From Mesorhizobium sp. M1E.F.Ca.ET.045.02.1.1 (lineage in GTDB: Bacteria; Pseudomonadota; Alphaproteobacteria; Rhizobiales; Rhizobiaceae): a stretch of 64,000 nt of DNA. Each line of letters opens with the position of its first letter. Within the stretch, counting starts at the first letter, position 1. A program made the position numbers and the translations under genes. The notes beneath the pieces were generated by a model, which was given only the letters and a program-made list of their open reading frames with translations, searched no databases and was not told where the DNA came from. Below, in pieces: positions 32,308 through 41,549 of this stretch. The stretch covers positions 6,276,501 to 6,340,500 of the forward strand of contig NZ_CP034447.1 of the NCBI RefSeq assembly GCF_003952485.1, written 5' to 3'.

Positions 32308-33453
32308 ATGACGAATCAGCGCGACATCCAGTTGGACATGCTGCGGGCCGTTGCCGTCACGCTGGTGCTTTACGCGCATTTCCTTGCGCCGAACGGCTCC
32401 TCCTTCCTCGGCCATCTCGGCGTGCGGCTGTTCTTCGTGCTCTCCGGCTTCCTGATCACGCGGCTTTTGCTGGACGCGCGTGACACCTATGCATTCGAGG
32501 CCGGACCGGCGCTGCGTTCCTTCTATGCCAGGCGCGCGATCCGGATTTTCCCGCCCTATTTCGCGGTGCTGGGGCTCGTCTGGCTCACCGACCTGGAACA
32601 GTCCAGGTCGTCGCTCGCCTGGCATGCGCTCTATCTCTCGAATTTCTGGTATGCGCAGCGTAACGACTGGACGCCCTGGCTGCTCTGCCATTTCTGGAGC
32701 CTCAGCATCGAGGAGCAGTTCTATCTCGCCTGGCCACTGATCGTGCTCGTGGCGCCGCGCAGGCGCATCGAGGCGATCACCATCGGCGTCATCTGCTTCT
32801 CGCTCGCCTATCGCTTCTACTGGCCGATCGCCGCCGACCCGGCGCTGGCGCGGGACCTGTTGCCGCCGGCCTCGATGGACGCGCTTGCCTGCGGCGCCCT
32901 GCTTGCCGTCCGCCGCGCCCGAGGCGCCGACGTGCCGCGATGGATGCGGCTTTGCTGGCCGGCCTTGGTCGCGGTCTTCCTGCTCGTCGTCTGGTCCGAT
33001 CCGGGGCCGGCGAGCTCGGCCTGGGAGTGGCCGCGCTGGTTCCTGGTGCAGGTGCTGCCGCTGGCGCTGCTGGTGGCGATCGTCGCCGCCTGCTCGAACG
33101 GCCTTGGCGGCACGCCCGGCAGGCTGGCCGAACTGCCGCCGCTCATCTTCCTCGGCCGCATCAGCTACGGCGTCTATCTCTACCATCCGATCCTGCTCGC
33201 CTATGCCGTCAAGGCGCAGCCATGGCTGCCACTCAACGTCTCGGAACAGGGGCCGGGCCGCTTCCTGGTCGCAGGCGCCGCCACGCTGGTCGTCGCCTCG
33301 CTGTCCTGGGTGCTGTTCGAGAAGCCGCTCAACAGCCTCAAGCGCTATTTCCCCTATGTGGCGCCCTCGCGCCCGCGTGGCGCGAGCGAGGCCCGCGGGT
33401 TCGGCATCGCCCCGGCGCTCGATCTGCGGCCGACGGACCGGAGCCGACCATGA
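32308..33453 (+). CDS. Acyltransferase 3 family (OafA/YrhL-like) membrane protein
   Basis: About 381 residues with ten or so membrane helices. It opens with RDIQLDMLRAVAVTLVLYAH, the acyltransferase-3 signature with its essential Arg and His, and contains HLGVRLFFVLSGFLI and LLCHFWSLSIEEQFYLAWPL (catalytic-site loop). Such enzymes transfer acetyl or other acyl groups to surface polysaccharides such as O-antigen, EPS or Nod factors. GGAAG precedes the ATG at 32308. It overlaps the following glycosyltransferase by four bases (ATGA), so it is co-transcribed. Confidence 0.9.
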   Translation: MTNQRDIQLDMLRAVAVTLVLYAHFLAPNGSSFLGHLGVRLFFVLSGFLITRLLLDARDTYAFEAGPALRSFYARRAIRIFPPYFAVLGLVWLTDLEQSRSSLAWHALYLSNFWYAQRNDWTPWLLCHFWSLSIEEQFYLAWPLIVLVAPRRRIEAITIGVICFSLAYRFYWPIAADPALARDLLPPASMDALACGALLAVRRARGADVPRWMRLCWPALVAVFLLVVWSDPGPASSAWEWPRWFLVQVLPLALLVAIVAACSNGLGGTPGRLAELPPLIFLGRISYGVYLYHPILLAYAVKAQPWLPLNVSEQGPGRFLVAGAATLVVASLSWVLFEKPLNSLKRYFPYVAPSRPRGASEARGFGIAPALDLRPTDRSRP

Positions 33454-34556
33454 CCGCTCCCCTCATCTCCGTGCTGTTGCCGGTCTACAATGCCGAGCCC
33501 TATGTCGGCGCCGCGATCCAATCGATCCTGAGACAGGACTACGGTCGGCTCGAGGTCATCGCCATCGACGACGGATCGACCGACCGGTCGCTTGAGATCC
33601 TCGAGCGCTGCCGCCGGGACGACAGCCGCGTCTCAATCATCTCGCGCGAGAACCGCGGCCTCGTCGCCAGCCTCAACGAGGGGCTGGCGGTCGCGCGCGG
33701 CGAGCTGGTCGCGCGCATGGATGCCGACGACTTCGCCTATCCCTGGCGCCTGTCGCGGCAGGCGGCGCTGTTTGCCGCGCGGCCCGAGCTCGGCTTCTGC
33801 GGCTCGCTTGTCGACATGCTGCAATACGGCCGCGTCGCACGGGGCAGGCTCGATCCGGTGTTCCGCCTCGACCTCTCCGTGCTGTCGCAGTTCTTCACGA
33901 TCTTCATGCACCCGACGGTGGTCTACAACCGCCGGATCATCGGCGAGGCCGACCTCCATTACGACGGTACCTACCGGCATGCCGAGGATTTCGACCTCTT
34001 CCGGCGGCTTGCCGGCTGCTATCCGGCGGCCATGATGGAGGAGAGCCTGTTGGTCTACCGCGTGCATCCCGGCAGCGTGACCAGCCGGCATACGAGGGAG
34101 ATGCGGCGCACGCATCTCAGGATCGTGGCGGAGAATCTCGAGCACGAGGGCCTGGCGCAGGACAGCACAGACCTACGCGCCATCGGTGACGAGGTTTCCT
34201 TCGACACCGTGCGACGGGCGGCAGCCTTCATCCGCGCGCTGGAGGAGCATATCGCGGCACTGCCAGCGGCAACCCGGCCGAGCTTCGAGGCCGGCGCGCT
34301 CAACCTGTTCTATTTTCTCTACCAGCTCGTAAACGACGAGGAACGCCCGGCCCTGACCCACGAGCTTTTGACGCTTGCCGCGAAATGGAACGCGATCCGC
34401 CGCCGCGAGAAATACGCGCTCAGCCCCGGTGCCTGGGCCCCCTGGCTGAGCCAGGCCTCGATGTGGGCGGGCAAACGCGCGGACCGGATGGCCCACCGCT
34501 TCAAATCCGCGCCGGCGGCATCGGTGCTGGCACGCTATCGGATGGGGACGGCATGA
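33450..34556 (+). CDS. Glycosyltransferase family 2 (first of two)
   Basis: 368 residues. The GT-A domain starts ISVLLPVYNAEPYVGAAIQS and has VIAIDDGSTDRS, ENRGLVASLNEGLAVARGEL and the metal-binding ARMDADD (DxD) motif; the acceptor side includes RHAEDFDLFRRLAGC. This type adds sugars to an undecaprenyl-linked oligosaccharide on the cytosolic face. The C-terminal region (about 245-368) is helical, with no membrane helix evident. It overlaps the acyltransferase stop and is followed by a repeat and a second glycosyltransferase. Confidence 0.9.
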   Translation: MTAPLISVLLPVYNAEPYVGAAIQSILRQDYGRLEVIAIDDGSTDRSLEILERCRRDDSRVSIISRENRGLVASLNEGLAVARGELVARMDADDFAYPWRLSRQAALFAARPELGFCGSLVDMLQYGRVARGRLDPVFRLDLSVLSQFFTIFMHPTVVYNRRIIGEADLHYDGTYRHAEDFDLFRRLAGCYPAAMMEESLLVYRVHPGSVTSRHTREMRRTHLRIVAENLEHEGLAQDSTDLRAIGDEVSFDTVRRAAAFIRALEEHIAALPAATRPSFEAGALNLFYFLYQLVNDEERPALTHELLTLAAKWNAIRRREKYALSPGAWAPWLSQASMWAGKRADRMAHRFKSAPAASVLARYRMGTA

Positions 34557-34605
34557 GGGAGATGGGCCAAGTTGTCATACAGGGCTGTAACCGCCAATGC
34601 TGGCG

Positions 34606-34852
34606 GGACAGCACCCCCTCTGGCCTGCCGGCTCCGGCCCTTCGCTACCGCTCCGGGCGTTCGTCGTTCGCGAAGCCAAGCAATTGGCTTCGCGTCCGCT
34701 TCGCGGACCACTCCTCACCCCCCGCAAGGGGGGAGATTGGCGGCTTCGCCGACGGCGCCCACTTATTCGCCGCTTGAGATTGGCGAAAGTCGAGGCGACG
34801 TCCAATCTCCCCCCTTGCGGGGGAGATGTCCGGCAGGACAGAGGGGGGTGTG
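34606..34852. repeat. Dispersed GC-rich palindromic repeat (type A)
   Basis: Contains the halves CCCGCAAGGGGGGAGATTGG and CAATCTCCCCCCTTGCGGGG about 75 bases apart, with flanks CAGCACCCCCTCTGGCCTGC and GGCAGGACAGAGGGGGGTG. The same element occurs near 44092, 46230 and 49697. Here an extra segment with GCTTCGCG palindromes is inserted in its left part. Confidence 0.75.
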
Positions 34853-34910
34853 AAGGATCGCGACGCATCGCATCTATCTGTCGGGGCGAGGCAGCCGCCG
34901 AGGCCACGCC

Positions 34911-35936
34911 ATGAACGACGCGCGCCATCCGCTGCCGCGGCTCCCGGTCCTGCCCGCGCCTCCCTGGCCCAGGCAGCGGCCGCGGGTCTCCTTCATCGTC
35001 TGCACGCGCGACCGCGCGACGGTGCTGGAAGCCTGCATCGACTCGATCCGGGCCGCCTGCAGGGCGCACCCCACCTTCGCCGCCGAACTGGTGGTGGTCG
35101 ACAACGGCTCGCGCGACGGCACGGCGGAATATCTTTCCCGGATCGCCGCGGCCTCCGACCTTCTCCTGACCACGATCCGCGAGCCGCGCCCCGGACTGGC
35201 GACGGCGCGCAATGCCGGGCTGGCGCGGGCGCGCGGGCGCGTTCTGGTCTTCGTCGACGACGATTGCAGGCTCGACCGCAACTACCTCGTCGACCTCGAA
35301 CGGCATTATGCAAGCGGCGATAAATGGCTGATCCGCGGCGGCCGCGTCGAGATCGGCGACGCGCGCGACCTGCCTTTCACGATAAAACGCTGCGACAAAC
35401 GCGAGCGGCTGACGCCCGCCGTCCATCCGGGCGGTTTCGTGCTCGGCTGCAACATGACCATGCATCGCGACGTCGCCGCCTTGATCGGCCCCTTCGACGA
35501 ACGTTTCGGCGCTGGCGGGGCGCTGCGTTCGGCCGAGGACACGGACTATCTGGTGCGCGCCATGCTTGCCGGCATCGCGGTCGAATATGTGCCGGACATG
35601 ACGATCCTCCATCACCACGGCAGGCGCGACCGCAAGGCGATCGGCCGGCTGCACCGCGACTATCATTTCGGCAACGGCGCGCTCTGCCTGAAGCACATCC
35701 GCCGCGCGCCCTGGCTGCTGCGCCACTTCTACTGGGCGACGCGGTCGGCGTTGCGTGAGCTGATCGGCGGCCCGCGTTTCGATCACGAGCTCAAGCTGTC
35801 GCATTGGCCGATCGTGCTGATGAACCTCGCGGGCGCGGCGAAGTTCATGGCTCTGGTGTTGGCCAGACGGCCGCCACGACAAGCGCGGCTCGCCAACGAG
35901 ACCGCCGAGACCAGGGCGGAGGCCGGCGCGCGATGA
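34911..35936 (+). CDS. Glycosyltransferase family 2 (second)
   Basis: 341 residues. GT-A signatures: RVSFIVCTRDRATVLEACID, AELVVVDNGSRDGTAEYLSR, PRPGLATARNAGLARARGRV and LVFVDDDCRLDRNYL (DDD in the DxD position). RSAEDTDYLVRAMLAG is the second ED motif. It transfers a sugar from a nucleotide-sugar donor, probably in assembly of a surface polysaccharide repeat unit. It overlaps the downstream ABC exporter by four bases (ATGA), linking the two. The type A repeat separates it from the first glycosyltransferase, so it may have its own promoter. Confidence 0.9.
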   Translation: MNDARHPLPRLPVLPAPPWPRQRPRVSFIVCTRDRATVLEACIDSIRAACRAHPTFAAELVVVDNGSRDGTAEYLSRIAAASDLLLTTIREPRPGLATARNAGLARARGRVLVFVDDDCRLDRNYLVDLERHYASGDKWLIRGGRVEIGDARDLPFTIKRCDKRERLTPAVHPGGFVLGCNMTMHRDVAALIGPFDERFGAGGALRSAEDTDYLVRAMLAGIAVEYVPDMTILHHHGRRDRKAIGRLHRDYHFGNGALCLKHIRRAPWLLRHFYWATRSALRELIGGPRFDHELKLSHWPIVLMNLAGAAKFMALVLARRPPRQARLANETAETRAEAGAR

Positions 35937-37705
35937 CCGGACGCCCGACGCTGCCGATGCTGCGGCGCGCGCTTGGCCGCCGTCAGCTCGGCCTGCTGCC
36001 TGTGGTCGTCGTACTCGGCCTTGCAAGCGCCGCGCTCGAAGGTTTCGGCATCGGGCTCATCATCCCTCTGCTCGGCATCATCATGGGGCATGGCGAGGCG
36101 ACCGGCATGGCGGGCCTTTCCGCCCTGCTCCAGCAGGTCGGCGCCGGGCTCGGCGAGCGCGAGCGGCTGATCGCGATTTCGGCCGCGATCCTCGGCTCGA
36201 TCCTTTTCAAGAACCTGCTCGCCTTCGCCAATTCGGTGCTCACTGCCCACATCTACGGCAAGGCCAGCCAGACGATACGCGGCGCGTTGGCCGAACGGCT
36301 GCTGACCGTCGGCTATCCCTTTTTCCTGAGGGAAAGCCCGGGGCGGCTGCTCAACATCATCTCCAACGAATCCTGGCGGGCGTCGGACGCCATCCAGGGG
36401 GTGCTCGGCGCCATCGTCAGCGCCTCGGCGGCGCTTATCCTGCTTGCATTCCTGCTGCTCTTATCCTGGCAGATGACGCTTTTGGTGATGCTCGGGCTGG
36501 CGCTGGTGCAGGCCGCGCACATGGCGCTGTCGGCCCGTCTGAGGGCGCCGAGCCGCAGTGTTTCGGCGCGCAACAGCGCGCTCGCATCGCAGATGCTGCA
36601 CCTCGTCCATGCCGGCCGGCTGATCCGCATCTTCGGCCAGGAGGCGCGCGAGAAGGCTGCATTCGAGAAGGCCTCCGACGGCGTGCGGCGGGCGGCCTTC
36701 CTGCTCTCCAACCGGCAGGGCGCGCTGGCGCCGCTGACCGAAGTGTTGCACGCCATGCTGTTCCTGGCGGTGGTGATCGGCGCCTGGCTCGCCGGCTTGA
36801 GCTTTCCGGTGGTCGCGTCCTTCCTCATCCTGCTCTACCGCCTGCAGCCGCATGTCAGGGCGCTGCAGATGACATGGAGCCAGTTGCAGGGGCTTTCCGG
36901 CTCGCTGGAAGAGGTGACCTGGCTGCTCGATCCCAACGGCAAGCCCGCGCCGCCTGAGGGCAGCCGCCCCTTCGCCGGCCTTGGCGACAGAATAGCCTTC
37001 GAGGGCGTGAGCTTCAGCTATGCCAATGAGGAACAGCGCGCGGCGGTGCTGCACGCGGCGAGCTTCGACATCGTGAGCGGCCGCTCGACGGCGCTGATCG
37101 GCCGCTCGGGCGCCGGCAAGACGACGATCGTCAATTTGCTCTGCCGCTTCGTCGAGCCGGACGGGGGCAAGATCCTCGTCGACGGAGCGCCGCTCGGCGA
37201 GATCGACCCGGCCGACTGGCGCCGCCATATCGCGCTCGCCAGCCAGGAGCTGGAGCTGGTCGACGGCACCATCCTCGACAACATCACCTACGGCAAGGAC
37301 ACGGCGAGCGCTGAAGAGGCGCGCCGCGCGGCCGAGCTCGCCGAGGCGCACGCCTTCATCGAGACGCTGCCGCAAGGCTACCAGACGGTGGTCGGCTATC
37401 GCGGCGTCAACCTGTCGGCCGGGCAAAGGCAGCGCATCGCGCTGGCGCGAGCGCTGCTGCGCGACCCCGACATATTGATCCTCGACGAGGCCACCAACGC
37501 GGTCGACGGGCTTTCGGAAGCGGCGATCGTAGAGACGCTGAAATCGCGCGCCGGCCGCCGCACCACCATCGTCATCAGCCACCACCACTCGACGATCTCG
37601 TTCTGCGACGATCTGGTGATCCTGGAGCACGGCAGGGTGAAGAAGCAGGCGCCGTTCGCGGAGATGGCGAAGCTCAGCATGGACGAGCTGTATCGGCCGG
37701 AGTGA
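35933..37705 (+). CDS. ABC exporter, fused membrane and ATPase domains
   Basis: 590 residues. Six membrane helices in the first 320 residues (ABC_membrane fold), then an ATPase domain with Walker A IGRSGAGKTTIV, Q-loop region LASQELELVDGTI, signature NLSAGQRQRIALARAL, Walker B PDILILDEATNAVD and switch HHHST. It is of the MsbA/lipid-linked-oligosaccharide flippase kind. Since it is coupled to glycosyltransferases and an acyltransferase, it probably flips or exports the lipid-linked glycan they assemble. Inner membrane, works as a homodimer. Confidence 0.92.
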   Translation: MTGRPTLPMLRRALGRRQLGLLPVVVVLGLASAALEGFGIGLIIPLLGIIMGHGEATGMAGLSALLQQVGAGLGERERLIAISAAILGSILFKNLLAFANSVLTAHIYGKASQTIRGALAERLLTVGYPFFLRESPGRLLNIISNESWRASDAIQGVLGAIVSASAALILLAFLLLLSWQMTLLVMLGLALVQAAHMALSARLRAPSRSVSARNSALASQMLHLVHAGRLIRIFGQEAREKAAFEKASDGVRRAAFLLSNRQGALAPLTEVLHAMLFLAVVIGAWLAGLSFPVVASFLILLYRLQPHVRALQMTWSQLQGLSGSLEEVTWLLDPNGKPAPPEGSRPFAGLGDRIAFEGVSFSYANEEQRAAVLHAASFDIVSGRSTALIGRSGAGKTTIVNLLCRFVEPDGGKILVDGAPLGEIDPADWRRHIALASQELELVDGTILDNITYGKDTASAEEARRAAELAEAHAFIETLPQGYQTVVGYRGVNLSAGQRQRIALARALLRDPDILILDEATNAVDGLSEAAIVETLKSRAGRRTTIVISHHHSTISFCDDLVILEHGRVKKQAPFAEMAKLSMDELYRPE

Positions 37706-37710
37706 GCGCT

Positions 37711-37873
37711 GGAATCTCCCCCCTCGAGGGGGAGAAGTCGCCGAAGGCGACAGAGGGGGTCGCCGCGCGTTGAGCGCCAGCGCCCTGCGCGCCCAGAGAT
37801 GAGGTCGGCGCTCTACGTGAGACGACCCCCTCTGGCCGCTTCGCGGCCATCTCCCCCTCAAGGGGGGAGATTA
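37711..37873. repeat. Dispersed GC-rich palindromic repeat (type B)
   Basis: Starts AATCTCCCCCCTCGAGGGGG, continues GTCGCCGAAGGCGACAGAGG, and ends with the inverted form GGCCATCTCCCCCTCAAGGG. It closes the polysaccharide cluster and lies downstream of minE (convergent). Related copies are at 51651, 56318 and 63337. Confidence 0.8.
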
Positions 37874-37884
37874 GCTGGCGCTAC

Positions 37885-38157
37885 TCACCCTGCCATCGCA
37901 AGCGGCACGGCGCTCTTGTTGGGGATCTGGATGTCGATCTCCAGCGTCGACATGGTCGCGCCGCGGTCCATCGAGACCTGGAGATAGTCCTGGTCGATCT
38001 GCACGTGCTTTGCGATGACCGCCATGATCTCCTCGCGCAGGATGGAGACGAGGTCCGGCTGGCCGCGGCTCTGGCGCTCATAGGCGAGCAGGAGCTGCAG
38101 CCGCTCGCGCGCCACCGGGGCGCTGGTGCGCCGCTTGAAGAGGTCGAGGATGCTCAT
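37885..38157 (-). CDS. minE: Cell division topological specificity factor MinE
   Basis: 90 residues. The N-terminal part (SILDLFKRR...) binds the membrane and MinD; the anti-MinCD/topological domain follows with [20 protein letters not shown] and [14 protein letters not shown]. MinE stimulates MinD ATPase so that the inhibitor MinCD oscillates between poles. The start codon overlaps the minD stop (ATGA). Last gene of minCDE. Normal length. Confidence 0.95.
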   Translation of the reverse strand: MSILDLFKRRTSAPVARERLQLLLAYERQSRGQPDLVSILREEIMAVIAKHVQIDQDYLQVSMDRGATMSTLEIDIQIPNKSAVPLAMAG

Positions 38158-38975
38158 GCCGCCCTCCTTCCGAGCAGCCGGTCGAGGAAGCCCTTGCGTT
38201 CGAAGGGGACGACCACCGGCAGGTCCTCGCCTTCCAGGCGTCTTGCCGCTTCGAGATAAGCCTTGGCGGCGGAATTGATCGGCTCCGAGAGCGTGACCGG
38301 CGAGCCGAGGTTCGAGGCGCGAAGCACGTCCTGGCTTTCCGGGATGATACCGAGCAGCGGCGTCGACAGGATCTCCAGCACGTCGTCGATCGACAGCATC
38401 TCGCCGCGCGAGGCGCGGGCGGCATCGTAGCGGGTCACAAGAACGTGCTTCTGGATCAGCTCGCCCTGCTCGGCCTTCATGGTGCGCGCGTCGAGCAGGC
38501 CGATGATGCGGTCGGAGTCGCGCACCGACGACACTTCCGGGTTGGTGACGATGACCGCCTCGTCGGCGAAGCGCATGGCAAGCTGGGCGCCGCGCTCGAT
38601 GCCGGCCGGGCTGTCGCAGAAGACGTAGTCGAAGACCGAGCGCAGGCGAGCGATGACTTCGGCGACGCCCTCCTCGGTCAGCGCGTCCTTGTCGCGCGTC
38701 TGCGATGCCGGCAGCAGGTAGAGCGTCTCCAGCCGCTTGTCGCGGATCAGCGCCTGCGAGAGCTTTGCCGAGCCCTGGATGACATTGACGAGGTCGAACA
38801 CCACGCGGCGCTCGGCACCCATGATCAGGTCGAGGTTGCGCAAGCCGACGTCGAAATCGACGAGCGCCACCTTCTTGCCGGTCTTGGCCACGGCAGCGCC
38901 GAGCGCGGCCGTCGAGGTCGTCTTTCCGACGCCCCCCTTGCCCGAAGTGACCACGACTACCTTGCCCATATTCAT
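38154..38975 (-). CDS. minD: Septum site-determining ATPase MinD
   Basis: About 273 residues. The deviant Walker A is [11 protein letters not shown], switch I and II regions are [17 protein letters not shown] and [20 protein letters not shown], and the C-terminal amphipathic membrane-targeting helix is [13 protein letters not shown]. It recruits MinC to the membrane. A GGAGG site lies four bases before the ATG at 38975 (MNMGKVVVV); an internal ATG at 38969 is the alternative. It lies between minC and minE, with a gap of about 100 bases to minC. Confidence 0.95.
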   Translation of the reverse strand: MNMGKVVVVTSGKGGVGKTTSTAALGAAVAKTGKKVALVDFDVGLRNLDLIMGAERRVVFDLVNVIQGSAKLSQALIRDKRLETLYLLPASQTRDKDALTEEGVAEVIARLRSVFDYVFCDSPAGIERGAQLAMRFADEAVIVTNPEVSSVRDSDRIIGLLDARTMKAEQGELIQKHVLVTRYDAARASRGEMLSIDDVLEILSTPLLGIIPESQDVLRASNLGSPVTLSEPINSAAKAYLEAARRLEGEDLPVVVPFERKGFLDRLLGRRAA

Positions 38976-39078
38976 CCAGCCTCCGTTGGCGTTTGTTATG
39001 TGACCGTGCAAGGCACGGCGGATTCTTTAATCAGCCTCGCACGCGAAACCGGTCCGAAGCTTGCCGCACCTAAAAAAC

Positions 39079-39957
39079 TCAGCCGAGCGGCACCACGCAC
39101 AGCGCATCGTTGTCGAGGAAGGCCTGCACGGCCTTGCCGCGCGACACGCCCTCCATCTCCTCGGCCGTGGTGTACCAGCCGTCGACGGCGAGCAGCTCGG
39201 CCTCGTTCTTGCGGCAGAAGATGCGCGCCGAAATGTTGCCTTCCGAGCCGGCGACCGCCCGGCCGCGCAGCGTGCCGTAGACATGGATCGAGCCGCCGGC
39301 GACGATCTCCGAACCGGATGCGACCGAGCCCAGCACGATGACGTCGCCATGCGGGTGGAAGACCGATTGTCCCGAGCGGATCGGCGCCTTGATCATCAGC
39401 GTGCCGGCGGAAGGTTCGTGCCGCGCCGGCTCAGCGCCCTGCCCCGACCTCGCCGGTTCGGGTTTGGCTGCTTCGACGGCTTCAGCGTTCTCAGCATCGA
39501 GCTTGGCCAGCCCGGTGTCTGCAAATTCTTCCTGCGGTGCCCTAACCTGGCCCGGCTGCATGTCCTCGACGGCGGCCGTCTCGACCGTGATCTCTTCCGC
39601 CTTCGCCTTGCGCGCGGCCCTGCCCAGCAGCCCCTCGGCGGTGGCCTCCTTGGCGCCGGCGAGCAGCGGCGGCAGTTCGTGGCCGAGCTCGGCGCCTTCG
39701 AGCTCGATGGCATAGACGCGGATGCCGCGCCGCGCCAGCGTGCCGACAAGTGCGGCGATCTCCTCCGGCCCCGGCTTCAAGGTGTTCAGATCCAGCACCA
39801 CCGGCCGGCCGGCAAAGTAGCCCGGCGAATTGCCGATCCAGTGGTCGAGCCCCTCCAGCCAGTCGTCGATCGGCGCCTCCGGCGTCAGCGTGAAAGCGAC
39901 GAATGAGCGGGCGCGGAAGCGGATGGATTTGTTGTGCAAAGGGGCGGCGAAGGTCAC
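39079..39957 (-). CDS. minC: Septum site-determining protein MinC
   Basis: 292 residues. The N-terminal FtsZ-binding domain (1-115, e.g. IRFRARSFVAFTLTPEAPID) is joined by an acidic, Ala/Glu-rich linker (about 115-185) to the C-terminal beta-helix domain (FHPHGDVIVLGSVASGSEIV, VYGTLRGRAVAGSEG), which dimerises and binds MinD. The linker is longer than in E. coli (231 residues total), as in other rhizobia. The start is the GTG at 39957 with AAGGA before it. A CtrA-type box lies 47 bases upstream. Confidence 0.93.
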   Translation of the reverse strand: MTFAAPLHNKSIRFRARSFVAFTLTPEAPIDDWLEGLDHWIGNSPGYFAGRPVVLDLNTLKPGPEEIAALVGTLARRGIRVYAIELEGAELGHELPPLLAGAKEATAEGLLGRAARKAKAEEITVETAAVEDMQPGQVRAPQEEFADTGLAKLDAENAEAVEAAKPEPARSGQGAEPARHEPSAGTLMIKAPIRSGQSVFHPHGDVIVLGSVASGSEIVAGGSIHVYGTLRGRAVAGSEGNISARIFCRKNEAELLAVDGWYTTAEEMEGVSRGKAVQAFLDNDALCVVPLG

Positions 39958-40003
39958 GGCCAGACGAATCCTTACTCAATGGTTAAAGGGTGCCGGGTGA
40001 ATG

Positions 40004-40019
40004 GTTAACAAAAGGTTAA
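40004..40019 (-). promoter_or_regulatory. CtrA-type binding site upstream of minC
   Basis: On the minus strand TTAA-CCTTTTG-TTAAC matches the full CtrA consensus TTAA-N7-TTAAC. It ends 47 bases before the minC start, in a promoter position. In Sinorhizobium meliloti the cell-cycle regulator CtrA acts on the min genes, so the site is likely to be functional. An isolated half-site GGTTAA occurs 20 bases closer to the gene. Confidence 0.75.
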
Positions 40020-40224
40020 TTTTGCGGGTGCGGGCCGTTAAGGAACTGGCGCGGCTGACTTCTGTGGCTGGGCGGTCACACGGCCCGCCTGCGCGCCGCG
40101 GCCCGCCCAGGACCAGGCCCGGACGAGCCGGGCATGTGAAGTTCCTAATATACGAAGCGATGCTCCACCGGCAGCATCCGGCACGGTTAATTTTCCATTT
40201 CCTCCAGAGCAAGGGGACCGGGGC

Positions 40225-40707
40225 ATGCGCAGCAATCAAGCAAGCAGCGAGCGGGCAGGCAGCAGGCGCGCTGGCATTAAGTGGGCAGGCTGGGCAGGCG
40301 CAGCAATCGGCGCGCTGTTGCTGCTTGCAGGATGCTCGTCATTCCGCGGCAGGGACACATACCAGACGAGCGCCCTCGCCGCGTATCAGAAGAATGGCAT
40401 AGATCAATGGCTGACGACGGAGAACGCCAACGAGGTGGTCAACGCGATGGCGGCGAAAGGAATGATCCCGGCGACCATCGACTGCCGGTTCGCCGACGCC
40501 ACGCCGGGCCAAGTAGCCTACGTATCGAAATTCACCTGGAAGCGGGCGCCTGCAAACACACGCTACCACTGGGAAGTCGGCGACCCGACCTACCTCGCGA
40601 GCAAGGAAGTGAGAGCCAACAGGGTTGGTCTGAGGCGGGTGTTTGCGAAAGCGGTGCGGGATGCGGCCACGGGGCAGAAGATTGGGTGCTCGATCTGGGT
40701 GGGTTAG
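40225..40707 (+). CDS. Lipoprotein of unknown function
   Basis: 160 residues. A basic N-region (RSNQASSERAGSRRAGIK) is followed by a hydrophobic stretch ending in the lipobox LLAGCSS; the Cys near residue 36 should be lipidated. The mature part (TTENANEVVNAMAAKGMIPA, CRFADATPGQVAYVSKFTW, GQKIGCSIWVG) has two Cys that may form a disulphide. I do not recognise the family. It is divergent from minC, with about 265 bases between them. Confidence 0.75.
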   Translation: MRSNQASSERAGSRRAGIKWAGWAGAAIGALLLLAGCSSFRGRDTYQTSALAAYQKNGIDQWLTTENANEVVNAMAAKGMIPATIDCRFADATPGQVAYVSKFTWKRAPANTRYHWEVGDPTYLASKEVRANRVGLRRVFAKAVRDAATGQKIGCSIWVG

Positions 40708-40746
40708 GGGTGCTGCGGGCGGAATAAGCGGCGCCAGCGGTTGGGC

Positions 40747-41178
40747 TCACGGGCCTGCCTTGCTGCTGGTCCCCTTTGGACGGCGGCCGGAGAGGGCTTC
40801 GACCGCCTCTTCGATGCCGACCAGCTGCCGTTCGACATCCTCCAGGTACAGCCGCCCGGCAACGATCTTGCCGTCGATGATCTCGAACAGCGTGACCCCG
40901 CGCACCTCGAACGGCTGGCCGTCGCGGCGGGTGCCCGACCAATGCCATTCGCTCCAGGTCGTGCCACCGTCTTGGACCGACCGCGCGACCGTGGCGCGGA
41001 AGTCGGGTATTCCCGCGAACATGGCCTCCCAGTTGGCACGCATCTGTTCCCGCCCAACGAAGGCCCTGCCCGGGTGCACCGGCTGCACGCTGCGATAGTT
41101 CTCGTGGATGAGAGCGGTGACGGCATCGAGGTCGTGTGCGTTCATGGCGCTGACGAGTTGTTCGATCACTTCACTCAT
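40747..41178 (-). CDS. SnoaL-like/NTF2-fold protein
   Basis: 143 residues with the cone-shaped NTF2 fold pattern: VSAMNAHDLDAVTALIHENY, HPGRAFVGREQMRANWEAMF, SEWHWSGTRRDGQPFEVRGV, FEIIDGKIVAGRLYLED. SnoaL-like proteins act as isomerases, cyclases, hydrolases or non-enzymatic binders; no specific function follows from sequence. It is convergent with the lipoprotein gene. The start is at the ATG 41178. Confidence 0.8.
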   Translation of the reverse strand: MSEVIEQLVSAMNAHDLDAVTALIHENYRSVQPVHPGRAFVGREQMRANWEAMFAGIPDFRATVARSVQDGGTTWSEWHWSGTRRDGQPFEVRGVTLFEIIDGKIVAGRLYLEDVERQLVGIEEAVEALSGRRPKGTSSKAGP

Positions 41179-41549
41179 CGAATAGCCCCGGACTCATGAG
41201 CCGCGCCGATCCAGAGGCCGATGGGCCTAGCCAGGCGATCGGTTTCTCGGAATTCTAGCTGGCTGGTCCGGAGCCGTCCACGATTGCCACGCACCGAAAT
41301 CAACAGCTTTGGCAAGAGCAAGCGCCATCCGTCGCCTAAGGCCGCCAGGACAAAGGCCATCGATAATATTGTTTGTCAGCGCCTTGCCGCAGCTTGTTCA
41401 AGCGCTATGTCTTTCAAATCGATCTTGTTGAACGAATGTTGTTTCCGCGCCGCGGCGCCCTGACGATCTTCCCTCTCAATTTCGAAGACTGCGACGTTTG
41501 GCATAACGCCAGACGGCGATGATTTGCGTCGATTTGGAAGGAAAATCGT
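41179..41549. other. Intergenic region without a clear gene
   Basis: 371 bases between the divergent SnoaL-like and cold-shock genes. It is less GC-rich than the genes. The part near the cold-shock gene probably forms its 5-prime untranslated leader. I see no convincing ORF, structured RNA or repeat. Confidence 0.5.
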
